Positions 47,105 through 58,000 of a DNA stretch of 60,000 nt are shown here, one piece after another. The notes below the pieces were generated by a model, which was not told the DNA's origin, ran no database searches, and saw only the letters and a program-made list of their open reading frames with translations. Each line of letters begins with the position of its first letter. The stretch's first letter is position 1. A program made the translations under genes and the position numbers. The stretch lies in assembly GCA_014529385.2 (NCBI GenBank), contig CM043959.1, positions 62,635,753 through 62,695,752 on the forward strand, in the 5' to 3' direction. The DNA comes from Adiantum capillus-veneris (lineage: Eukaryota > Streptophyta > Polypodiopsida > Polypodiales > Pteridaceae).

Positions 47105-47138
47105 CAAGACTTTCACGTACGTACCGTGGAAAGTCTTG
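47105..47138. other. Hairpin-forming inverted repeat
   Basis: CAAGACTTTC and GAAAGTCTTG flank a short loop containing GTACGTAC, giving a 10-13 bp stem. Confidence 0.6.
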
Positions 47139-47162
47139 TCATGGAATTGCGGTTCGGATATG

Positions 47163-47216
47163 TTTGTGTTAAATGCATGCACACTAGGTGTTATGGGCCC
47201 TAGTGTTTAACACAAA
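47163..47216. other. Double-stem inverted repeat
   Basis: The outer stem TTTGTGTTAA pairs with TTAACACAAA (47163-47172 and 47207-47216), and the inner stem CACTAGG pairs with CCTAGTG (47182-47188 and 47199-47205). The loop is about 10 bases. Confidence 0.65.
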
Positions 47217-47856
47217 TTTATTTGGAGTGGCATGCAAATTCATGGACATTATTGTTTCTGCAATTTTTTGTACTGCGAGTGCAATCACTCTTGCAGATTT
47301 ACTATGAGTTTACACCCTGCCATACAAGGTGATGGCTATGTAAGGGTGTTCGTGATTGGATGCTTGAAACTCCAATCTGCTTTCAACCTAGTTGGTTGTC
47401 TCCATTCCATATCGAGTATATGGCAGGATACTCAATGATTGAGTCATAGTTTGTCGTTAGTCGTGGGCGACTGCTTGTAAGTGGTTGGGGGAAAGCACCT
47501 CACTCTTACTATTGCTATTCATCCTACGTAGGATGGTCAGCTTACAAGCATTCTATTTAGTACTAAGACCATATTAGGTATTTTGGTAAAAATCTCACAT
47601 TATGGGAATCTCCAAATCGACTAAATTCATGTAATTTGGGAATTTTCCACTTAAAGTGGGAAAAATTGAGGTGTGTGGTTAGTAAATAAAGTGAAAATCT
47701 CATAGGATTGTGGTGTTGATAAACACCAAAAGTCAAGAGGATGTACAACACATGGATTTGAATAATAACTATAAATTACATAAAACAAAGGAAGATACAA
47801 AAAAGATTTTGTTTACAAACTGACTAGTATAGTCACAATAGAAGCTCCACATAATT

Positions 47857-50800
47857 CTACTCCACATTTGATACCATATCTGAACTTTGATCCAAGTGTG
47901 GTTGATGTGCACGAGTGAGGCCTTCTTTTGCTTTTAGAGCATGCCTTTCTGGAATCTTTATTCTAGAAAATGGTCCTTCTTTGTTGGGTCTCCAGGACCA
48001 AACAATTGCATCTACAGTTTCCCACACTTGTGGGTCCTTATAGTTGACAGCCCAATAACCCTTTCAACAATTGCTGTAAGCTTGAGTATCTGTCATCCCA
48101 CTTTTTCTCGCGCAAGGTGCCCAATATTGAATCAAGAGTTTTCTGTAGTTTGGTGATGTAGGCTCATTATCAATGTCAGATAAAGCCATTGCAAGCCACA
48201 CTGGATAGATTTCTGTGTCACTCGGAACAAGCATAAGAAAGTCACCTTGGTGCGCATCAGACATAGGGTCAAACTCTTCCCTTGGCCTATCTCGTTGAGG
48301 CCCACAAAAATGATCGTTCAACTCTTCAAGGCCTAGGAATCTTTCTGCTCCTTGTTGCAAATTCATTGTAGTGCTTTGTAGGTGAGAATATTCTTGAGTT
48401 TTTGGCCAAAACATTTCATACAAGACTCCCTCTGATATGATTGCTTTTCCAATCTCTTCAATTACCTTACTCCAATAATCTATCACGGGTCTATAATATC
48501 GCGGAATACTTGAACCATTCCCTAAATTTTTCCAAAATTTTATATAGTTCTTTAGCCCCAAAATGACTTCTTCGTGGGCCTTGACATACTCCGCCATTTG
48601 TACTAGAGGTGGATCTCCATGTGGTAACATTGGCTTGCCTTCTGTGTCTGTTTTCCAAAGGCGAATACTTCCACTCCAACTTGATACACCTACATGTGCC
48701 TTATATTGCATCATTGGTGTCTCATCCTGCATAAAGAACCTGAACTGAAGCGGTTTGGAATGTCCAACAAGTATGTCTTGTCCATCACAAAGATAGCCAT
48801 CCCAATATTGCTTGAAATCGGGGATCTTTGTGAGAAAAAATGGAGCTGGAGATGAAGATGAGCTGTTTCGTAATGTATCCATCAAATGTGGCAAAGTATA
48901 GGTTTGTGTAACTCTCAGCTTCTCTGAAAACCTACTAAACATGGCGTCTATGTCCTCATGTGTATGCCCAACCATTAAAAATCCCAGCTGGATGGTTTTG
49001 AAAACACCCCTTGAAACAAGCATTGACAAATAGGCAAATAAGTATCGATTTTTGTTTTCCCCTGCACAATTATCCAATTGTAGCAACAAGTTCTCTGGCA
49101 ATCTGCGAAATGTTGACCCCAATTCCTCTTCTGTAATTTCTGACGACTGCACAATGGGCTCTTTTCCATCACTCAAGTTATGGTAGTCCAAAGCATCCCT
49201 TGAGTTCAAAGCATGTAGTAGTGAAATATTGCTCCTTGGAAGTCCATTTGTTACTAGATCACCAAGAGGATGCTTATCTATCCTCTCTAGGTTATGCAAA
49301 CAATTAGAAATTGAGCCAATTGTAAGATTTGGATCAGCTGGCCACAAACCATTCAATACAAAGTGTCCGTAATGACCTTCTCCATGTCCATGAGTGATCA
49401 TGCCAATCAATGCCACCTGCAGATTATATCCTGAATCCACACCCTTGGGAACAATGCGTAATCTAGGAATGGCAGTTTTCTTTTGATCCATCTTATCATG
49501 GATTATGCATACATATTTTTGTGGTTGAGTTTCTGAATACGTGCGCCATGCATAATATAGGCTTCTGCAACTCTTTTGTTGTGCCATGTGAACTTCTCTC
49601 TCCCTCAAGAGAAGAGCTCTCTCTTCAAGAGAAGGTTTAGCTTCTAACCTTGCCTTGATTGAGCTACAAATATTGCACTTAGAGAACTCACTCGTCTTTG
49701 TTAAAGTGACATGTGGGTACTCTTTGTTCCAAATTCTACCAAAAGAAGATTGGGATAGCTTCTTCTCATAGCCCATTTGGTCAAGTGTCGTGTTGATTTC
49801 ACATAAAATATCCACTTGTTTGTATGTTGATGGAATCACCAATTGAGTCTCTCTTGAGCCATCTAGCAGTGTTCTACTTCTATGTGGCATCTTCTCAGAG
49901 TTGTTTTCCACAAACTCATTTAGTAGTGCTCTTGCTAAACTAGTATGTTGAAGTCCCCTTCTCAATGTACATGTGTTCCCATGTACATATTGGCGCACAC
50001 CATTTTCAAAGTTCTCCTTGTATCAATAAAATGATGTCTTTGGTATTCCATGTAGCTCATACCATGCTCTACAACAAACAATAGAGCCATTTAGCCTGAA
50101 TTGGTATCGTGACTTCTCATCTTTCTGATAACATATAGAAAGAACATCATAAACATAATTAGTATGTGATTTTTGAGACTCTCCCCAAAACTGTTGTCGT
50201 AACCTTCTCACCATATCACGATCTGCAAACTGGAAACATTTTTGTGCACTACAATCAATGCATGATACCCTTTGAATTGATTTGTTTGAAAGGTAAAAAG
50301 TCGAAGCTGGTGCTGCTTTTGATTTTTGAGTCCTGTTCATGAAAGTGTATCGTCTCTTCCTTGACAACTGGACAACATTACTCCCATCAAGTTTTTTTCC
50401 AACATTGTCATCGTTCGATACATCCTCATATGTAGCATGCATGCCATCAACAGGAACAAATCATTGTAATGGGCTCCCATTCAACATTGTTGTCTGCTTG
50501 ATGGGCCACTTTAGCAAAGTGATGTTACCCACTTCAACCACATCATCAATGCTTGCATTTTCTCTTTCAATACCCACACCCACACAATCAGGACCAAGTT
50601 CCTGAAAGTTGACATAATCATGTGGAAATACATATAAGATGGTCCCTTCATTCATGGTTTGCATCATTGTGTCATCTTTTAAAAGGACCCTCTGATTTCT
50701 CCAAGACTCTCGAATCATTGCTTCAAATTTTGGGCTTGTCATAGGTATTGCATCTGTAACTAGAGGATCAGAATGATCATGTTCTTCATCACCATTGTAG

Positions 50801-51085
50801 CTTTCCTGTGGATCAATTAAGTTCCCATTTAATACAAAAGATTGCAAAAGAATCTTTGACCATCGAACAGCACTCCATAATGAGCCTTGGAGAGATGAAG
50901 TATCCATTGTAGGAAAAGGTAGGACCACATCCTTCAAGCATTCCTCCACTAGTATGGAGACATTTCCATGCCCTATCTTTGTACCACCACAAGTGGAATC
51001 TGGATATGTTCTACACACACAGCCAATACCAACAATTTCATTGTCAAGTATCATATGTACTTTCTCCCCAGATTCAAAGTCCATC
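47857..51085 (-). pseudogene. Transposon-type gene with DUF8039-like and DUF7869-like domains
   Basis: One frame runs from an exon start at 51085 to a TAG at 47857-47859 (1076 codons). It is interrupted only by TGA at 50461-50463, 50023-50025 and 48064-48066; both sides of each TGA read as protein in the same frame. A 3' splice site (TTTTTCACTTACAG then GATGGAC) marks the exon start. Residues about 1-85 (EKVHMILDNEIVGIGCVCRT, then LPFPTMDTSSLQGSLWSAVRW) resemble the DUF8039 module of plant En/Spm-related proteins. Later blocks are FQFADRDMVRRLRQQFW, SICYQKDEKSRYQFRLNG, FSKCNICSSIKA, then IIHDKMDQKK, LLLQLDNCAGENKNRYLFAY and FLMVGHTHEDIDAMFSRFS, which match DUF7869. The Asp residues in HDKMDQ (about 530), QLDN (about 671) and HEDID (about 711) look like an RNase-H-fold triad; that is inference. 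After the last TGA the frame continues KGYWAVNYKDPQVWETVDAI and IKIPERHA, also family-like. Loss of the three codons argues for a recently dead copy. Confidence 0.7.
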
Positions 51086-51098
51086 CTGTAAGTGAAAA
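51086..51098 (-). other. Splice acceptor of the DUF7869 gene
   Basis: The minus strand has TCTTTTTCACTTACAG before the first coding base, a strong plant 3' splice site. The upstream exon is not found; satellite DNA starts about 100 bases further upstream. Confidence 0.55.
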
Positions 51099-51179
51099 AG
51101 ATTACATTGTTAAATCCATAGTTATAGAAAAATACTCTTCAAACAAAAAATCATGCTACAACATGGAAAAGGTTTGCAT

Positions 51180-52990
51180 AGGTTGGACAAGTGGTGAACC
51201 TTGAGACCAAATCCTCCTTGCTATATTAATGGAAGCAAGGTTGGAAATTATGGTGGATCTTGAAACCAAAGCATCCTTGCTATATTAGAGCATAGGTTGG
51301 ACAAGTGGTGGACCTAGTTGTAATACCCACTGCCACCTATCAACTACTATAGGACTATGCTTTCCAATGTCCAAGTATCCCTTGAGTCTTTCAAGGTTGA
51401 ACACGTGGTGGACCTAGTTATAATGCCCAATATCCAAGGTGAAATACCTTAGGACCTTGCTACCTTGCTTGCCAATGTTTACGTAGCCCCTCATTTATTT
51501 AATGGAAGTAAGGTTGGACAAGTGGTGGACCTTGAAACCAAAGCCTCTTTGCTATATGAGAGCATAGGTTGGACCTAGTTGTAATACCCACTGCCACCTA
51601 TCAACTACTATAGGACTATGCTTTCCAATGTCCAAGTATCCCTTGAGTCTTTCAAGGTTGAACATGTGGTGGACCTTGAAACGAAAATCCCCTTTCTATA
51701 TCAGACCATAGCTTGGACAAGTGGTGGACCTAGTTATAATGCCCAATATCAAAGGTGAAACACCTTAGGACCTTGCTACCTTGCTTGCCAATGTTTACAT
51801 AGCCCCTCATTTCTTTAATGGAAGCAAGGTTGGACAAGTGGTGGACCTTGAAACTAAAGCCTCTTTGCTATATGAGAGCATAGGTTGGACCTAATTGTAA
51901 TACCCACTGCCACCTATCAACTACTATAGGACTATGCTTTCCTATGTCCAAGTATCCCTTGAGTCTTGCAAGGTTGAACACGTGGTGGACCTTGAAACGA
52001 AAATCCCCTTTCTATATCAGAGCATATCTTGGACAAGTGGTGGACCTAGTTATAATGCCCAATATCCAGGTGAAATACCTTAGGACCTTTCTACCTTGCT
52101 TGCCAATGTTTACGTAGCCCCTCATTTCTTTAATGGAAGCAAGGTTGGACAAGTGGTGGACCTTGAAACCAAATCCTCTTTGCTATATGAGAGCATAGGT
52201 TGGACCTAGTTTTTATACCCACTGCCACCTATCAACTACTATAGGACTATGCTTTCCAATGTCCAAGTATCCCTTGAGTCTTGCAAGGTTGAACACGTGG
52301 TGGATTATAGAAACCAAAATCCCCTTTCTATATCAGAGCATATCTTGGACAATTGGTGGACCTAGTTATAATTCCCCTCCTTCTCTAATGGAAGAAAGGT
52401 TGGAAAAGTGGTGAATCTTGAAACCCAAACCCTTTGTCTATATATAGAGGATAGCTTGGACAAGTGGTGGGCTTAGTTGTAGTATCCAATGTCCAAGGTC
52501 CAAGGTGAACTATGTAAAAACCTTACTTCCAAAAACAAAGTCATACAAGTGGTTCTCCTTCAAACCAAAACGTCCTTAGTGTATTAGAACATAGCTTGGA
52601 GAAGTCGTGGACTTAGTTGTAATGGTGAATTTCCAAAGCAAACTATTATAGGACCTTGCTTCCCAAATCAAGTTTGGACAAGTGGTGGATCTTGAAACCA
52701 AAACCCCCTTACTGTATTAGAGCATAGCTTAGATAAGTGGTGGACCTAGCTGCCATGGAAAATGTTCAATGTGAACTGCTACAGGACCTTGCTATTAAAT
52801 GTCTAAGTAGAGCTAGCCTCTTTAATGGAATCAAGGTTGGGAAAGTGGTGCATCTTGAAACCAAAAGCCCTTTATTGTATTAGAGCATAGCTTGGACAAG
52901 TGAGGGACCTAGTTTTAATGTGTGATGTCCAAAGAAAAGTATTATAAGACCTTGCTTTCCAATATTTGAATTGGTCAAGTGGTTAAAACT
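51180..52990. repeat. Satellite array, higher-order period about 315 bp
   Basis: The short core GGACAAGTGGTGGACCT recurs many times. A longer unit containing CCCACTGCCACCTATCAACT recurs at about 51321, 51582, 51898 and 52213 (spacings 261, 316, 315). Within each unit, related sub-repeats start GGTTGGAC or CTTGGACAAGTGG. After about 52380 the array degenerates. Confidence 0.85.
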
Positions 52991-54120
52991 AAGTATAAAA
53001 CTTTGACCATTTTCTTCTCGAATTGCCAAAAAGCTAGTTTTAGACACCCCTAAATGAAAATGGTTTAGGGTGGCCTTAAGCAACGTTTTTTCAAAGACTT
53101 GAACAAAAGGGTTGCCGAAGAGTAATGAAAATTTATTATGGCTTGAAGTGCCTGAGTATGTAAAAACAAGCCTAGGTTTTCCACGAGGCAAAAGGTGACA
53201 TAATAAGAACATTGGAAACTTAGGATTGACCATGTGGCCTAAACTTTGGCAAGTGAAGTGGTGGCCAAGTTTTGTGGCACAGTGTGCACTTGGTCCTATA
53301 TGTGTTGACCACTTGGCTAAATCTAGGACCATAAGGCCAAACCTTTGGCACCTTAAATATAGTATGGGACATAATCTAGAACTGCTATAGTAAATTAGTA
53401 GTATAGTTAATATGTTAATATTTGTATTATATTTAAGTATATGCTAAATATAATTTATGTTCAAAATTTCACTGATGAAGAATGTTCCCATTTAGCACTC
53501 CAGATGCGGGGTCTTAGGGAAATGCCACAATGGGTTGACAAGGTAGCGCTTCCACGTGAGGTTTGGGGGTAGCTCTCTTGATGGGGATGTGGAATATAGC
53601 GCTCTCGATGGAGGGGCTTGGGAGGCTGACTTTGGGATATTGTTCCGAGCGGAGTCAAGGGGCGGCAGCGCCCAAAGATTTTTTTGAAAAAGTGAATTCA
53701 TAGTATAGAGTTACGCATGTTTTGCATATTTTCAACCATGATTTCTTTAATTTTGGCTGTGTGAATTGGTTAATGTTTTATATTGCTTTTTTTTTTTTGA
53801 ATCCTATGATAAAACATGGACTTGTAGCATACGTGGCATTCTAATAAACCCTATCAAGATTAGGCACAGAGAGAGCGCACGAGCAACGCACACAGAGAAA
53901 GCAGGCGAGTAGAAAACACACAGAAAGCGCACATGGATCGCACACAGTTGGAGTATACACGCACGTAGAGGAGCAAGCCCGGCATCGTACACAACACACA
54001 GGTGGAGCGCACAGGATTAAAAGTTCGCGCACAAGATAAAGAAACAGCAGTGTACGCAACGCTTTCCAGAAGGGCAGGATCGGGCATAGCTTCTTCTCAG
54101 GAGACATTGCACACCTCACG
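52991..54120. other. Spacer between satellite arrays, no gene recognised
   Basis: A 150-codon minus-strand frame (52880-53332) overlaps the degenerate satellite edge and has no family motif. A 65-70 codon frame at 53461-53701 is also unsupported. The 53860-54060 segment is rich in GCGCACA-type repeats. Confidence 0.35.
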
Positions 54121-54245
54121 AATAGAGAAAAAACAGGTATTTCTCTCTCTCTCACTCTCTGTCTTTCTCCATATAGAGAAGATGGTTCTCTGTAACTCTT
54201 CTTGCACACACACTCTCTCGTCAAAAGACAGAGATACGTAGTTTA

Positions 54246-54530
54246 AAAATATCCCCGCACACATGCACATATTCCTACACATCGTCTTCCTCTCTTCCAC
54301 ATACATAACCACAGTGAAATCTGTTATCTTGTTGTCTCTCTCTTGAAAATACATGCACATATTCCCACACATCGTCTTCCTCACTTCCACATACATAACC
54401 ACAGTGAAATCTATTATCTTGTTGTCTCTCTCTTGAAAATACGTGCACATATTTCCATACATCGTCTTCCTCTCTTCCACATATATAAACACAATGAAAT
54501 CTGTTATCTTTCTCTCTCTCCTCTCTCTAG
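54246..54530. repeat. 90-bp tandem repeat, three copies
   Basis: The unit (AAAATACATGCACATATTCC, then ACACATCGTCTTCCTC, then CCACAGTGAAATCT and a CT tract) is 90 bases, an exact multiple of three. It therefore stays open on the minus strand as a repeated 30-residue peptide, with no other sign of coding. Confidence 0.85.
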
Positions 54531-54542
54531 AAAACAGGTATT

Positions 54543-54575
<33 letters not shown>

Positions 54576-55020
54576 CTCTGTATCTTGCTATCTCTCTCTT
54601 GAAAATACATGCTCATGTATGTGTGCGTCTGTGTTATCTATGTGTATGTATGTATATTTGTGTTATTTCATTGTAATACTCATACATAATGCAGATACAC
54701 AATTACACTTAATTACGATATGCACACATAGTATATATACATACATAAATATCACAAATAACTAACACATTGTAATACTAGTAAACTTGAATGGAAGACT
54801 TACTTGCGTGATCTGTTAAAGTCGATTCTTGTAGCGAGTTCTGGATGTATGCTGAGCTGATTTTCCTCTAATCCATTTGTAGATATGATTGTAACTTCTG
54901 TTTCTAAAAAATAGTAGTGTTGTTTAGTGATACACCTAATGGACATAAATGGTTGAAACTAGGACATGTAGACCAAAAATACGTGTATTTCTTTGGATGA
55001 ATATATACACTTTTTGGTGA
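54531..55020. other. Microsatellite-rich spacer, no gene
   Basis: CT and CTAT tracts (54540-54600) and TATG-rich sequence with no coding-like frame. Confidence 0.5.
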
Positions 55021-55024
55021 CCCT

Positions 55025-58000
55025 TACCACAAGTGGTGGACCTTGAGACCATTGGACTATAAGGACCTCCAAACAATACCTTGTACACTCAATCCTTCTT
55101 GGTATCTAGGTTGGACAAGTGGTGGACCTTGTTCAAATTCTCTAACCACTCTCTCTAACATGGTGACATAATTTAGGTGTGATAAATTCATATCTATGCA
55201 AACTAATATCAGTTTAGGCTTGTTAATTTGAATTTGTTTGAATTTATGTACAATATAATGATTTGAGGTTTGCATATTTGAATTTAGGTGGTATAATGAT
55301 ATCTTTTTGTGGTAAACTTGAATTTAAAATCAATTTTGCGTGGAATATTTTAAATTTAAGTGGTAAAATTTAAATTTTTATAAAAAAGTTTGAATTTTAA
55401 AATTAGGGCGGGATATTTTAAAATTTAGGCGGGATATTTAAAATTTGGGAGGGATATTTTCAATTTAGGCAAACAGATTTTGAATTTTAAATTTAGCCGG
55501 GAAGGTTTTGAATTTATAGCGAGATCTCTCTTACATAAGAGAGTATAGGTTGGACAAGTGGTGGACCTTAAAGCTACAGCATCCATGCTACTAGACATGA
55601 TAGGTAGGGAATCTAGTTGAATATTGTATGTATAATATATATGTAATAGATCTAGCTTGGACAAGTGGTGGACCTTGGAGCAAAACCCCATGTAAAACAT
55701 ATCATGCACATTCCATTAAGTGGTGAGAAAAAATATCATTAAAGATATAGCCTTATAGGTTGGACAAGTGGTGGACCTTAACACCAAGATATTCTTAATG
55801 TAATGACATAGAGTGGAAAACTGGTGAATCTTGAGACCAAACCATGCTACTAGCGATAATAGCTTGGACAAGTGGTAGACCTTGAAATTAATCCCCCCAT
55901 CTACGAAATATCGTGGGTTTAAGGTATTTTGATGGAGCCTAGCATCTTGGAGACATGGTGCAGCTTGCTTCTCTTCATCTCTATGATTCAAGTGGTGCAC
56001 CTTGGAACCAAACCCCCATGTAAAACCTATCATGGTCACTCCAAGTGGTGAGAAAGAATAACCTTTAAGATATAGCCTTATAGGTTGGACAAGTGGTGGA
56101 CCTTACAACCAAAATATTCTTAATATAATGACATAGAGTGAAAAAGTGGTGAATCTTGAGATAAAACCACTCATGCTACTAGCGATAATAGCTTGGAAAA
56201 GTGGTGGACCTTGAACGTAAACCCCCCATGTTTCAATAGACTTAGCTTCGACAAACGGTGGAGCATCGTTCTCTCCATGTTTCAATGGAGCCTAGCTTCG
56301 ACAAGTGGTCGACCTTTGTTTCTCTCTATGTTTCAATAGAGTTACCTTGGACAAGTGGTGGAACTTGGAACCCAACCCCCATGTAAAACCTATCATGGTC
56401 ACTCCAAGTGGGAAGAAAGAATAACCTTTAAGATGTAGCCTTATAGGTTGGACAAGTGGTGGCCATTAACACCCACATATTCTTAATTAAAGTGGTGAAT
56501 CTTGAGACCAAACCACTCAGGCTACTAGCAATAATAGCTTAGACAAGTGGTGGACCTGGAATGTAAACCCCTCATCTACGAAATATCGTGGGTTTAATGT
56601 ATTTCGATGGAGCGTAGCATCTTGGAGAAATGGTGCAGCTTGCTTCTCGTCATGTTTCAATGGAGCCTATCTTGGACAAATGGTGGAGCATCCTTCTCTC
56701 CATGTTTCATTGGACCCTAGCTTGGACAAGTGGTGGACCTTTGTTTCTCTCTATGTTTCAATAGAGCTAGCTTGGACAAGTGGTGGACCTTGGAACCAAA
56801 CCCCCATGTAAAACCTATCATGGTCACTCCAAGTGGTAAGAAAAAATAACCTTTAAGATGTAGCCTTATAGGTTCGACAAGTGGTGGACCTTAGCACCCA
56901 CATATTCTTAATAAAAGTGGTGAATCTGGAGACCAAACCACTCAGGCTACTAGCAACAATAGCTTGGACAAGTGGTGGACCTTGAATGTAAACCCCTCAT
57001 CTACGAAATATCGTGGGTTTAATGTATGTCGATGGAGCCTAGCATCTTGGAGACATGGTGCAACTTGCTTCTCATCATGTTTCAATGGAGCCTATCTTGA
57101 ACAAATGGTGGACCATCCTTCTCTCCATGTTTCAATGGAGCCTAGCTTGGACAAGTGGTGGACCTTTGTTTCTCTCTATGTTTCAATAGAGTTAGCTTGG
57201 ACAAGTGGTGGACCTTGGAACCAAACCCCCATGTAAAACCTATCATGGTCACTCCAAGTGGTAAGAAAGAATAACCTTTAAGATGTAGCCTTATAGGTTG
57301 GACAAGTGGTGGACCTTAACACCCACATATTCTTAATATAATGACATAGAGTGGAAAAGTGGTGAATCTTGAGACCAAACCACTCAGGCTACTACCAATA
57401 ATAGCTTGGAAAAGTGTTGGAACTTGAATGTAAACCCCTCATCTACGACATATCGTAAGTTTAATGTTTTTCGATGGAGCCTAGCATCTTGGAGACATGG
57501 TGCAACTTGCTTCTCGTCATGTTTCAATGGAGCTTATCTTGGACAAATGGTGGAGCATCCTTCTATCCATGTTTCAATGGAGCTTAGCTTGGACAAGTGG
57601 TGGACCTTTGCTTCTCTCTCTGTTTCAATAGAGTAAGCTTGGACAAGTGGTGGAGCTTGGAACCAAACCCCCATGTAAAACCTATCATGGTTACTCCAAG
57701 TGGTAAGAAAGAATAACCTTTAAGATATAGACTTATAGGTTGGACAAGTGGTGGACCTTAACACCCACATATTCTTAATATAATGACATAGAGTGGAAAA
57801 GTGGTGAATCTTGAGACAAAGCCACTCATGCTACTAGCGATAATAGCTTGGACAAGTATCGGCCCTTGAATGTAAATCCCCCATGTACAAATTATCCTAG
57901 GTTTAAGGTATTTCGATGAAGCCTAGCATCTTGGAGACATGGTGCAGCTTGCTCCTCTTTATTTTTTGAGGAGCCTATCTTGGACAATGGTGGAGCATCC

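Noticed and set aside
48064-50463. Recoding of TGA (selenocysteine or altered code)
   Set aside because: No recoding structure is visible and the other genes here use TGA, TAG and TAA breaks alike; deamination of CGA or TGG explains it more simply.
52880-53332. 150-codon minus-strand protein
   Set aside because: It partly overlaps degenerate satellite sequence, has no family motif, promoter or splice support.
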